Of a stretch of 64,000 nt of DNA, positions 10,099 to 18,913 are shown one piece after another. The translations under genes and the position numbers were made by a program. Each line of letters opens with the position of its first letter. Within the stretch, counting starts at the first letter, position 1. Source of the stretch: Salinarimonas rosea DSM 21201 (lineage in GTDB: Bacteria; Pseudomonadota; Alphaproteobacteria; Rhizobiales; Beijerinckiaceae); contig NZ_AUBC01000010.1 of NCBI RefSeq assembly GCF_000429045.1, forward strand, positions 1-64,000, read 5' to 3'. The notes beneath the pieces are model-generated. The model had not been told where the DNA came from and did not search any database. It saw nothing but the letters and a program-made list of their open reading frames with translations.

Positions 10099-10560
10099 AT
10101 GCTCAACCGTTCCAGCCTCAGCCGGATCAGCTACTTCAGCCGCTGCACCCTCGATCGCGACCAGGCGAACCGGGCGGAGCAGCTCGATCGGCTGGTGCGC
10201 TCGAGCCGGCGGCAGAACGAGTTCGGGCTGATCACCTCGATCCTCGTCCTCGACCGTGGATGGTTCGGGCACATGCTCGAGGGGGACCGTGACGCGCTGA
10301 ACACGACCTTCAAACGGATCGCTTCGGACAACCGCCACAAGGAGGTGCGCATCATCGAGTGGCGCGAGATCCCCCGCCGCGAGCTCCTGCCCTCGCTGGA
10401 GCTGCTCGAGCGCAACCTCATGACCCAGGAGGTGCTCGAGAAGTACGCGCTCGACGAGGCCTTCGCGCGGGGTACGCCCAAGCCGACGCAGGTCCACGAC
10501 TGCATGCTCGCGCTCCAGCAGAGCCTGCTGGCCAAGCGCGGCATCGAGGCCCTGACCTGA
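10099..10560 (+). CDS. BLUF domain-containing protein with Gln-to-His substitution
   Basis: BLUF-type flavin photoreceptor fold, 153 residues, with no output domain. The ATG at 10099 gives MLNRSSLSRISYF. Visible landmarks are the conserved Tyr (Y12 in ISYFS), the flavin-contacting Asn (N40 in RRQNEFGLIT), the MLEG turn and the DNRHKEVRI strand. The glutamine that normally sits two residues before LEG (FxQxLEG) and drives the photocycle is His (H58, FGHMLEG). Flavin binding or light response may therefore be altered or lost. A response-regulator gene follows 12 bases downstream, which suggests a two-protein signalling unit. The BLUF assignment is from motif pattern only. Confidence 0.75.
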   Translation: MLNRSSLSRISYFSRCTLDRDQANRAEQLDRLVRSSRRQNEFGLITSILVLDRGWFGHMLEGDRDALNTTFKRIASDNRHKEVRIIEWREIPRRELLPSLELLERNLMTQEVLEKYALDEAFARGTPKPTQVHDCMLALQQSLLAKRGIEALT

Positions 10561-10572
10561 GGGAGCGATCAC

Positions 10573-11016
10573 ATGTCCGACGATCCGTTTCCCTCGGTCC
10601 TGATCATCGACGACAACGCCAAGATCGGCCGGCTCGTGGCGGAGATCTTCCTGCGCCTCGGCTTCGCCGACGTCGACGTCACCCCCTCCGGCGTGGAGGG
10701 CATCGAGATGATCCGCAACGGCAGCTACGGCCTCATCGTCTGCGATCTCGACCTCGAGCCGGTGGACGGGCTCCAGGTGCTGCGCACGGTCAAGAGCGAC
10801 GAGGAGCTCTTCAAGATCGCCTTCATCCTCACCGAGACGTCGATCACCTTCGAGCAGGTGACCGCGGCGCACGCGGCGGGCGTCGACGCCTTCCTGCTCA
10901 AGCCGTTCGACATCGCGCTGCTCAAGCAGAAGCTGAAGTCGGTGCTGCGGCGCCAGGCCAAGCGTCGGCGCATCGTCAACGAGTGGGCGCCCAAGAGCCT
11001 CCAGGACGTGCTCTGA
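10573..11016 (+). CDS. Single-domain response regulator (CheY-like)
   Basis: A 147-residue receiver domain without an output domain. The acidic pair is D13-D14 (LIIDDN). The phosphoacceptor is D58 in CDLDLEPVDG, which has the one-residue longer loop seen in many CheY-like proteins. The conserved Thr/Ser lies in LTETS and the Lys in LKPFD. A basic C-terminal tail (KSVLRRQAKRRRIVNEW) follows. The gene is 12 bases behind the BLUF-like gene on the same strand, so co-transcription is likely. No histidine kinase is in the window; the phosphodonor is unknown. Confidence 0.9.
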   Translation: MSDDPFPSVLIIDDNAKIGRLVAEIFLRLGFADVDVTPSGVEGIEMIRNGSYGLIVCDLDLEPVDGLQVLRTVKSDEELFKIAFILTETSITFEQVTAAHAAGVDAFLLKPFDIALLKQKLKSVLRRQAKRRRIVNEWAPKSLQDVL

Positions 11017-11121
11017 GGCGGGGCGGGCGCCGCCGACGCTCTCCCCTCGTCTCGTGGTCGATCGGTTCGCACGGCGCCCCCGCGCCGCTCCCGGCTCCGG
11101 CGTCGGGGACGGCGCAGCTCG

Positions 11122-11604
11122 TCAGCCCCCGTCCGCCCGTGCCGGCTCCTGGCAGACGTCGACCCAGGTCGCTCCGACGAGGTCCGCCATCCGCTGCGGG
11201 GCGATGCGGACCGCGGCGTTGGTCGCGCCCGCGGCCGGCACCACGACGTCGAAGGCCTTCAACGACACGTCGCAATGCACCGGCAGGTTGGTCGCCAGCC
11301 CGAAGGGGCACACGCCCCCCACCGGATGCCCCGTGAGCGCGGCGACGGTCTCGGCGTCCGGCATCTTCGCCTTGCCGCCGAAGGTGGCCTTGATCTTCCT
11401 GTTGTCGAGCCGCGCGTCGCCGCGGGCGACGACGAGCAGGACGCGCTCGCCGATCGCGAGCGTCAGCGTCTTGGCGATGCGCGCGGGCTCGACGCCGTGC
11501 GCGGCGGCGGCCTCGGCGACGGTGGCGCTCGAGGCCTCGGTGACGATCACGGCGATGTCGGGCGCGCGCTCGGCGAGGAAGGCGCGCACGCTCTCGAGGG
11601 ACAT
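11122..11604 (-). CDS. YbaK/EbsC-family aminoacyl-tRNA deacylase-like protein
   Basis: A 160-residue protein of the YbaK/ProX editing-domain family, which hydrolyses mischarged aminoacyl-tRNAs (Cys-tRNA-Pro and others). Family features are the conserved Lys in IAKTLTL, the VARGDARLDNRKIK stretch and the GGVCPFGL loop. The length suits a stand-alone editing domain. It starts at an ATG (11602-11604) and is divergent from the hsp20 gene. Which tRNA it edits cannot be read from the sequence. Confidence 0.88.
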   Translation of the reverse strand: MSLESVRAFLAERAPDIAVIVTEASSATVAEAAAAHGVEPARIAKTLTLAIGERVLLVVARGDARLDNRKIKATFGGKAKMPDAETVAALTGHPVGGVCPFGLATNLPVHCDVSLKAFDVVVPAAGATNAAVRIAPQRMADLVGATWVDVCQEPARADGG

Positions 11605-11773
11605 GATCGGGCTCCGGTCGCGAGGGGCTGGTCTCGCGAACGCATACGCCGGAGCGTGGCGCGCGGTCCAGTACGGCCACGTTGACGTCGATCATTCTCG
11701 GCACGGGTGGCCGGGCGCATCATCCCGAACGCGCGCCCCTGCGCGCGGCATCCGCATTCGGGAGAAAGTGGTC

Positions 11774-12238
11774 ATGAGCAGCCTGTCAACGCTTCGGCAC
11801 GACGAGCGCGATCCGTTCACCGCGCTCCGGAACGACATCGAGCATCTCGTCCGCCGTCTCGGCGGGGACATGCCCGCGCTTCTCGGCGAGCGGCGCTTTC
11901 CCGCGCTCGACGTCACGGAGGGCGCGAACGAGATCGAGATCACGGCGGAACTGCCCGGCGTCGCCCGCGAGGACGTGACGGTGGAAGCCGCCGACGGTGC
12001 GCTCGTCATCCGCGGGGAGAAGAAGAGCGCGCGCGAGGACGAGACGAAGACGGACGGCGCGGCCGCCCACGTTCTCGAGCGCAGCTACGGGTCGTTCCTG
12101 CGCCGCGTGGCGCTGCCGTTCGCGGTGGATCCGGAGACGATCGAGGCCTCCTTCCAGGACGGCGTCCTGACGGTGCGGGTGCCGCGCCCTGCGCGAGCCG
12201 CGCACGCGCCGCGCTCGATCCCGATCAGGCAGGGCTGA
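11774..12238 (+). CDS. Small heat-shock protein, Hsp20/alpha-crystallin family
   Basis: ATP-independent holdase chaperone of 154 residues. The alpha-crystallin domain spans roughly residues 45-140 and includes EITAELPGV, the strand ALVIRGEKK, SYGSFLRRVALP and the signature DGVLTVRVP. The C-terminal tail has the IxI-type motif (SIPI) that docks neighbouring subunits in the oligomer. The ATG at 11774 has an AG-rich ribosome site (GGGAGAAAG) just upstream. The gene appears monocistronic, with a strong hairpin immediately downstream. I saw no clear heat-shock sigma factor promoter in the 170 bases upstream. Confidence 0.93.
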   Translation: MSSLSTLRHDERDPFTALRNDIEHLVRRLGGDMPALLGERRFPALDVTEGANEIEITAELPGVAREDVTVEAADGALVIRGEKKSAREDETKTDGAAAHVLERSYGSFLRRVALPFAVDPETIEASFQDGVLTVRVPRPARAAHAPRSIPIRQG

Positions 12239-12243
12239 CCGCA

Positions 12244-12276
12244 GCCGCCGCCCGGCACCCCGTACGGGGCGGCGGC
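12244..12276 (+). terminator. Hairpin downstream of hsp20
   Basis: A 10-bp perfect stem (GCCGCCGCCC at 12244-12253 with GGGCGGCGGC at 12267-12276) encloses a 13-base loop, six bases after the hsp20 stop. It is followed by CGTTATCC rather than a clean U-run. It probably acts as a GC-rich intrinsic terminator. Confidence 0.6.
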
Positions 12277-12444
12277 CGTTATCCACACTACTTTCCATAC
12301 CAGGCTTTGCCTGACGCGCATCCAGGGTGGCGGTTCGGCGGCCTTCGGGCCCGGTGTGCCGCTTCCGGTGGCACGGGCGAGGGCGCGCGACCGCGCGACC
12401 GCTTGCCCAGCTCCGGCCCTCCCGCCTATCGTCTTGCCGGCTCA

Positions 12445-12472
12445 TTGTCACAGAGCCGTAACGAAGCGTCAC
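12445..12472 (+). promoter_or_regulatory. Candidate PhoB box upstream of ugpB
   Basis: Three degenerate heptamers spaced about 11 bases apart lie on the + strand: TTGTCAC (12445), CCGTAAC (12456) and GCGTCAC (12466). They resemble the CTGTCAY-N4-CTGTCAY Pho box of Proteobacteria. The site lies about 75 bases before the ugpB start. Control of ugp genes by phosphate starvation through PhoB is established in E. coli and Sinorhizobium. The match is imperfect, so this is a suggestion. Confidence 0.4.
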
Positions 12473-12545
12473 GAAAAGGCGCTCACGTCGCGTCCCCGGC
12501 CCGCCCGGCCGGGGCGACGGGCTACTCACGAAACGGGAGACGTCC

Positions 12546-13868
12546 ATGCCCTTCACCCGCACGATCCTGGCCGGCACCTCGGCCATGGCGATCCTGCTCG
12601 CCGCCGGCGCCGCCAGCGCCCAGACCCAGATCCAGTGGTGGCACGCCATGGGCGGCGAGCTCGGCGAGAAGACCGCCGCCGTCGCGGCCGGCTTCAACGC
12701 CACGCAGGACGCGTACGAGGTCGTCCCGGTCTACCGCGGCAACTACACCGAGACGATGACCGCGGCCATCGCGGCGTTCCGGGCGAACGAGCAGCCGCAC
12801 ATCGTGCAGGTCTTCGAGGTCGGCACCGCGACCATGATGGCCGCCCGTGGGGCGATCTACCCGGTCTACGAGCTGATGCAGGAGCACGCGGACGGATTCG
12901 ACCAGTCGGCCTACCTCCCGTCGGTGGTCGGCTATTATGCCGACTCGGAGGGCAACATGCTCTCCATGCCGTTCAACTCCTCGACCCCGGTGATGTACTA
13001 CAACAAGGCCGCCTTCGAGGCCGCCGGCCTCGATCCGGAGATGCCGCCGAAGACCTGGAACGAGCTCGTCGAGGCCTCGCGCAAGATCATCGAGTCCGGC
13101 GCCGCCACCTGCGGCTTCACCACCGGCTGGCAGTCCTGGGTGCAGCTCGAGAACTTCTCGGCCTACCACGACGTCCCCTTCGCGACCCTCGACAACGGCT
13201 TCGACGGTCTCGAGACCGAGTTCGCCTTCAACAGCGACGTGCACGTCCGCCACGTGTCCAACATGAAGGACTGGGCCGACGAGGGCGTGTTCAAGTACGG
13301 CGGTCGCCGCTCCGACTCCGCCCCGCTGTTCTACTCGGGCGAGTGCGCGATCTACATGAACTCCTCGGCCGCGCAGGCGGGCGTCGACGCCAACACCGAC
13401 TTCGAGGTCGGCGTGGCGATGCTGCCCTACTACGACGACGTGCCGGGTGCGCCGCAGAACTCGATCATCGGTGGCGCGACCCTGTGGGTGCTCCAGGGCC
13501 ACGACGCGGAGGAGTACGAGGGCGTCGCGGCGTTCTTCCAGTACCTGTCGCAGCCCGAGGTCCAGGCGCAGTGGCACCAGGACACCGGCTACCTGCCGAT
13601 CACGCAGGCCGCGTTCGAGCTCTCCCAGGAGCAGGGCTTCTACGCCGAGAACCCCGGCACGGACGTGTCGGTGCGCCAGATGACCCTCAACGAGCCGACC
13701 GGCAACTCGCGCGGCCTGCGTCTGGGCAACTTCGTCCAGATCCGCGACGTCATCAACGAGGAGCTCGAGCTCGTGTGGTCGGGCCAGAAGTCGCCGCAGG
13801 AGGCGCTCGACGCCGCCGTCGAGCGCGGCAACTCGCTGCTGCGCCAGTTCGAGTCCGACAACAGCTGA
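12546..13868 (+). CDS. ugpB: sn-Glycerol-3-phosphate ABC transporter, substrate-binding protein UgpB
   Basis: Periplasmic binding protein of 440 residues that delivers glycerol-3-phosphate or its diesters to the UgpAEC importer. A Sec signal peptide occupies residues 1-25 (cleavage likely after AGAASA). UgpB features are IQWWHAMGG at the mature N-terminus, FNSSTPVMYYNK, and GGATLWVL near the C-terminal third. It heads the ugpBAEC cluster and is followed by a strong hairpin before ugpA, a usual way to make binding protein in excess of the permease. Glycerol-3-phosphate links it to the two gpsA genes in the window, though uptake of a related glycoside cannot be excluded. Confidence 0.92.
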   Translation: MPFTRTILAGTSAMAILLAAGAASAQTQIQWWHAMGGELGEKTAAVAAGFNATQDAYEVVPVYRGNYTETMTAAIAAFRANEQPHIVQVFEVGTATMMAARGAIYPVYELMQEHADGFDQSAYLPSVVGYYADSEGNMLSMPFNSSTPVMYYNKAAFEAAGLDPEMPPKTWNELVEASRKIIESGAATCGFTTGWQSWVQLENFSAYHDVPFATLDNGFDGLETEFAFNSDVHVRHVSNMKDWADEGVFKYGGRRSDSAPLFYSGECAIYMNSSAAQAGVDANTDFEVGVAMLPYYDDVPGAPQNSIIGGATLWVLQGHDAEEYEGVAAFFQYLSQPEVQAQWHQDTGYLPITQAAFELSQEQGFYAENPGTDVSVRQMTLNEPTGNSRGLRLGNFVQIRDVINEELELVWSGQKSPQEALDAAVERGNSLLRQFESDNS

Positions 13869-13887
13869 GGTAACGCACCTCTCGACG

Positions 13888-13920
13888 GGACGCCGCCCGG
13901 CTCGGGCGGCGTCCTCCTTT
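13888..13920 (+). terminator. Strong hairpin between ugpB and ugpA
   Basis: A 12-bp perfect stem (GGACGCCGCCCG, 13888-13899; partner CGGGCGGCGTCC, 13903-13914) has a 3-base loop and is followed by TCCTTT. It looks like an intrinsic terminator or attenuator that lets only part of transcription reach ugpAEC, or that protects the 3' end of the ugpB message. Confidence 0.75.
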
Positions 13921-13993
13921 GCCGGCGAAGCGCCCGCGCGCCGATCCGGCCTTCCCGCTCGCGCTGTCGGGGCGCTCGCGAACGGACCCGCCC

Positions 13994-14875
13994 ATGCACA
14001 AGAAAGTCACCTTCCGCGGCGTCGCGCTGCCGCTGGCGCTGCTCCTGCCGCAGCTCGCGATCACCGCCGTCTTCTTCCTGTGGCCGGCGGGGCAGGCGCT
14101 CTACCAGTCGGTGCTGCGCCAGGATCCGTTCGGGCTGCGCACCACGTTCGTCGGGCTCGCCAACTTCGAGCGGCTGTTCAGCGATCCGCTCTACCTCAAC
14201 GCCTTCCAGGTCACGCTCGTGTTCTCCATCGCGGTCACCGCGATCGGGCTGTCGCTCGCGCTCCTGCTGGCGGTGATGGCCGACCGGGTGATCAAGGGCG
14301 CGTCGGGCTACAAGACGCTGCTCGTCATGCCCTACGCCGTCGCGCCCGCGGTCGCCGGTGTGCTGTGGTGGTTCCTGTTCAACCCCTCGATCGGCCTGTT
14401 CGCGCACGCGCTGCGCGCCGTCGGCGTCGACTGGAACCACCTCCTGAACGGCGACCAGGCGATGATCCTCGTCGTCGTCGCGGCGGTCTGGAAGCAGATC
14501 TCCTACAATTTCCTCTTCTTCCTCGCCGGGCTGCAGGCGATCCCGAAGTCGCTGATCGAGGCGGCGGCGATCGACGGCGCGGGACCCTTCAAGCGGTTCT
14601 GGACCATCGTCTTCCCGCTGCTCTCGCCGACCGCCTTCTTCCTCCTCGTCGTCAACGTCACCTACGCCTTCTTCGACACCTTCCAGATCATCCACGCGAC
14701 GACCTCCGGGGGGCCGGGCCAGGCGACGACGATCCTGGTCTACAAGGTCTATTCCGACGGGTTCGTCGGTCTCGATCTCGGCGGATCCGCCGCGCAGTCG
14801 GTCGTCCTGATGGCGATCGTCATCGTGCTGACCATCGTGCAGTTCCGCTGGATCGAGCGGCGCGTGCAGTATTGA
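13994..14875 (+). CDS. ugpA: Glycerol-3-phosphate ABC transporter permease UgpA
   Basis: Inner-membrane permease of 293 residues with six predicted membrane segments. The EAA loop that docks on the ATPase is visible as [20 protein letters not shown]. The first segment starts at residue 9 ([12 protein letters not shown]). The ATG at 13994 gives MHKKVTFRG, typical for UgpA. The gene is followed 11 bases later by ugpE, so the two permeases are co-transcribed. Confidence 0.93.
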   Translation: MHKKVTFRGVALPLALLLPQLAITAVFFLWPAGQALYQSVLRQDPFGLRTTFVGLANFERLFSDPLYLNAFQVTLVFSIAVTAIGLSLALLLAVMADRVIKGASGYKTLLVMPYAVAPAVAGVLWWFLFNPSIGLFAHALRAVGVDWNHLLNGDQAMILVVVAAVWKQISYNFLFFLAGLQAIPKSLIEAAAIDGAGPFKRFWTIVFPLLSPTAFFLLVVNVTYAFFDTFQIIHATTSGGPGQATTILVYKVYSDGFVGLDLGGSAAQSVVLMAIVIVLTIVQFRWIERRVQY

Positions 14876-14886
14876 GGAGCGCCGCC

Positions 14887-15735
14887 ATGGTCGAGAACCG
14901 CCCCGTCCTGACGATCCTGCGCCACCTGGTCCTGGGGCTCGGCGTCGTCATCGTCCTCTTCCCCGTCTGGGTCGCCTTCGTGGCGTCGACCCATCCGCAG
15001 GCGGCGCTGATGTCGGGCGCCGCTCCGCTTCTCCCCGGAGACCGGCTCGTCGAGAACTATTCCCGGCTGCTCGCCTCGGGCATGTCCCAGGCCGGCGGCA
15101 CGCCGGTGGGGCTGATGCTGCTGAATTCCTTCATCATGGCGCTCCTGATCGCAACGGGGAAGATCGCGGTCTCGCTCGTCTCGGCCTTCGCGATCGTCTA
15201 CTTCCGCTTTCCCTTCCGGATGGTGGCGTTCTGGATCATCTTCCTCACGCTGATGCTGCCGGTGGAGGTGCGCATCCTGCCGACCTTCGAGGTCATCGCC
15301 GATCTCGGCATGCTCAACTCCTACGCCGGCCTCACCATTCCCCTCGTCGCGTCCGCGACGGCGACCTTCCTGTTCCGGCAGTTCTACCTGACGATCCCCG
15401 ACGAGCTCGCCGAGGCGGCGCGCATGGACGGCGCCGGGCCGATGCGCTTCTTCCGCGACATCCTGCTGCCGCTCTCGCGCACCAACATCGCGGCGATCTT
15501 CGTGATCATGTTCCTGTTCGGCTGGAACCAGTATCTCTGGCCGCTGATCGTCACGACCGACGAGAGCTACACCACCATCGTCATGGGCATCTACCGGATG
15601 GTGAACGTCTCCGACGAGCAGCCGCAATGGCACCTCGTCATGGCGACGGCGATGCTCGCGCTGCTGCCGCCGGTGGTCGTCATCCTGGTCATGCAGAGGC
15701 TCTTCGTGAAGGGCCTCGTCGAAACCGAGAAGTGA
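14887..15735 (+). CDS. ugpE: Glycerol-3-phosphate ABC transporter permease UgpE
   Basis: Second inner-membrane permease, 282 residues, six membrane segments. The EAA loop is [20 protein letters not shown]. UgpE-type features include [15 protein letters not shown] and [15 protein letters not shown]. The ATG at 14887 follows the ugpA stop by 11 bases, and ugpC starts 10 bases after its stop. Confidence 0.94.
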   Translation: MVENRPVLTILRHLVLGLGVVIVLFPVWVAFVASTHPQAALMSGAAPLLPGDRLVENYSRLLASGMSQAGGTPVGLMLLNSFIMALLIATGKIAVSLVSAFAIVYFRFPFRMVAFWIIFLTLMLPVEVRILPTFEVIADLGMLNSYAGLTIPLVASATATFLFRQFYLTIPDELAEAARMDGAGPMRFFRDILLPLSRTNIAAIFVIMFLFGWNQYLWPLIVTTDESYTTIVMGIYRMVNVSDEQPQWHLVMATAMLALLPPVVVILVMQRLFVKGLVETEK

Positions 15736-15745
15736 GAGAACGGGC

Positions 15746-16864
<1,119 letters not shown>

Positions 16865-16921
16865 GGCCGTTGGCGGATCCGGCACGCGCAGTCGCTGGGT
16901 GCATCGTCGCCGGCGAAGAGC

Positions 16922-17359
16922 TCAGTTCGTCGAGGCCCCGCTCCCGGCGTCGTCCGCCTCCGCCTCCGCCACCAGCCGCTCGATCAGCCCCCAGAAGAAG
17001 TCCTGGCCCGGATAGCCCTCGATCCGGCCGATCTCGGCGCCGTCGCGGGCGACGACGAAGGTGGGGGTGAAGCGCACCGGGCGGTCGAGGGCGATCTCGG
17101 GCATGGGATCGGTGTCGAGGTCGACCATGCGCATCGCGTGGCGCGCGCCGACGTCCGACTTCGGCCAGATGCCGCCGATCTCCCGGTCCCAGGCGTGGCA
17201 CCAGGGGCAGCCGGCGCGACGGAACATCGTCACCGTGACCCCCCGCTCACCGGCTTCCGCTGCCGCGACCCGCAGGGGCCCGAGCGCTCGCGCGAGCGCC
17301 GCCGCGCCCGCCAGCGCCGCGATCGACCGCAGAAACCGACGTCGCCCGATCCCGCCCAT
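16922..17359 (-). CDS. Tat-exported thioredoxin-fold protein (SoxS-like)
   Basis: A 145-residue thiol-disulfide protein. The N-terminus (GRRRFLRSIAALAG) is a twin-arginine signal, so it acts in the periplasm. The redox motif is CPWC in FRRAGCPWCHAW, and the cis-proline is in RFTPTFVV. It resembles SoxS-type thioredoxins that reactivate SoxYZ in sulfur oxidation, but a general periplasmic reductase role is equally possible. It is divergent from a CcdA-type membrane reductase 120 bases away and near a second CPAC thioredoxin, forming a thiol-reduction set. No soxXYZABCD genes are in the window. Confidence 0.8.
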   Translation of the reverse strand: MGGIGRRRFLRSIAALAGAAALARALGPLRVAAAEAGERGVTVTMFRRAGCPWCHAWDREIGGIWPKSDVGARHAMRMVDLDTDPMPEIALDRPVRFTPTFVVARDGAEIGRIEGYPGQDFFWGLIERLVAEAEADDAGSGASTN

Positions 17360-17479
17360 GGCGCCCTCCCGTCCTCGATGCCGCTTCCCCAACGCAGGCG
17401 CACCCGACGGTGCCCGCTTGCGCCGCGCTCCCGATCCCATAACATATCGCGCAACACGAATGTAATGGGAGACGCGCGC

Positions 17480-18214
17480 ATGGAACTGGACATAGGGCTC
17501 GCGGCCGCGTTCGGCGCGGGCCTCCTCTCGTTCCTGTCGCCCTGCATCCTGCCGCTGGTGCCGCCCTACCTGTGCTTCCTCGCCGGCGCGTCCCTCGAGG
17601 AGCTGACCCGCGAGCCGAAGGCGGCGACGACCGGGCGGGCGCTGGCGCGCGCGGGCGCCTTCGTGCTCGGCTTCGGCGTCGTCTTCGTCGCCTTCGGCGC
17701 GGCGGCGACGACGCTCGGCGGCTTCGTCTCTCGGCACGTGGTGCTCCTGTCGCAGATCGCCGGCGTGATCATCGTCATCCTCGGCCTGCACATGCTCGGC
17801 GCCTTCCGCTGGATGGTCCTGATGCGCGAGGCGCGCGTCCACGTCGCGAGCCGGCCCGCGAGCCTCGCCGGCGCCTTCGTCGTCGGCCTCGCCTTCGCTT
17901 TCGGCTGGTCGCCCTGCGTCGGCCCCGTCCTCGCCTCGATCCTGATGGTCGCGGGCATGGAGGACGCGCCCGGGCGCGGCGCGACCCTGCTCGCCGCCTA
18001 CGCCGCGGGCATCGGGCTGCCCTTCCTCGCCGCCGCGCTGTTCACCGGCCCGTTCCTGCGCTGGCTCGCGGGCTTCAAGCGGCACCTGGGCGCGGTGGAG
18101 ACGGCGATGGGGGCGGCGCTCGTCGCGACGGGCGTCCTGATCTTCCTCGGCCTCATGCCCGTGCTGGCCGGCTGGCTGCTCGACGCCGTGCCCGCGCTCG
18201 GCCGCATCGGCTGA
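17480..18214 (+). CDS. CcdA/SoxV-type transmembrane thiol-disulfide reductase
   Basis: Inner-membrane protein of 244 residues that carries electrons from cytoplasmic thioredoxin to periplasmic thiol proteins. It has six predicted membrane segments. The two conserved redox Cys-Pro sites are SFLSPCILPLVPPY near residue 20 and GWSPCVGPVL near residue 145. I chose the ATG at 17480 (MELDIGLAAAF) because GGGAGA sits seven bases before it; an in-frame ATG at 17465 is possible. It is followed 81 bases later by a CPAC thioredoxin-like gene on the same strand. Confidence 0.9.
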   Translation: MELDIGLAAAFGAGLLSFLSPCILPLVPPYLCFLAGASLEELTREPKAATTGRALARAGAFVLGFGVVFVAFGAAATTLGGFVSRHVVLLSQIAGVIIVILGLHMLGAFRWMVLMREARVHVASRPASLAGAFVVGLAFAFGWSPCVGPVLASILMVAGMEDAPGRGATLLAAYAAGIGLPFLAAALFTGPFLRWLAGFKRHLGAVETAMGAALVATGVLIFLGLMPVLAGWLLDAVPALGRIG

Positions 18215-18295
18215 TCGCGAGAGCGTGAACGAGACGCGGGCGCGGCCGCGCTATCCTGGACGCCCCCGGAGGACCATCGCCTGGAGGACCGACGC

Positions 18296-18901
18296 ATGCC
18301 GACACGACGCGACCTCATCGCAGGGGCCGGCCTCACCGCCGCGGCCGGCATCACGGGTCTCGCCGGCCTCGCGGGCGGCAGCCGCGGCGCGCGAGCCGAG
18401 GAGCCCGCCGGCGCCGCCTTCCGCACCGAGGACGGGCTCTATCGCCAGCCCTGGTTCCTGGAGAGCTTCCTCGAGCTCGGCCCGGACCTCGAGGACGCCG
18501 CGGCGGCGGGCAAGCGCCTCGCGGTGATGTGGGAGCTGCGTGGCTGCCCCGCCTGCCGCGACGTGCACCTCGTCAACTTCGCCGTTCCCGCCGTCACGGA
18601 CTACATCCGCGAGCGCTTCGCCATCCTCCAGCTCAACGTCATCGGCGCGCTCGACGTGGTCGACTTCGACGGCGAGACGCTGTCGGAGAAGGCGCTCGCC
18701 GCGAAGTACGGCGTGCGCGGCACGCCGACGATCCAGTTCTTCCCGCCGGGCCCGGAGGGGCTCGCGGCGCGCGCCCCGCGCGAGCGCGAGGTCTTCCGCA
18801 TCGTCGGCTACCACGAGCCGGAGGCCTTCCGGCGCATGTTCGCCTACGTCGCCGAGGACGCCTATCGCGAGATGCCGGTCCAGGAGTGGCTGCGCGGCTG
18901 A
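18296..18901 (+). CDS. Thioredoxin-fold protein, SoxW-like, Tat signal
   Basis: A 201-residue periplasmic thioredoxin-like protein. The N-terminus TRRDLIAGAGL is a twin-arginine signal running to about residue 35 (GARAEEPA). The redox site is CPAC in ELRGCPACRD near residue 81, and the cis-proline is in RGTPTIQFF. This matches the SoxW/DUF255-like thioredoxins. Position after the CcdA gene suggests it receives electrons from that membrane protein. Its physiological target is not visible here. Confidence 0.83.
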   Translation: MPTRRDLIAGAGLTAAAGITGLAGLAGGSRGARAEEPAGAAFRTEDGLYRQPWFLESFLELGPDLEDAAAAGKRLAVMWELRGCPACRDVHLVNFAVPAVTDYIRERFAILQLNVIGALDVVDFDGETLSEKALAAKYGVRGTPTIQFFPPGPEGLAARAPREREVFRIVGYHEPEAFRRMFAYVAEDAYREMPVQEWLRG

Positions 18902-18913
18902 GGCGGGGAGGGC

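Larger units (their letters stand above)
12239..12545. other. Intergenic stretch between hsp20 and ugpB
   Basis: This 307-base gap holds the hsp20 terminator hairpin at its left end and a candidate Pho box near its right end; both are listed separately. The rest, about 12285-12440, shows no convincing ORF or RNA gene. Confidence 0.6.
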
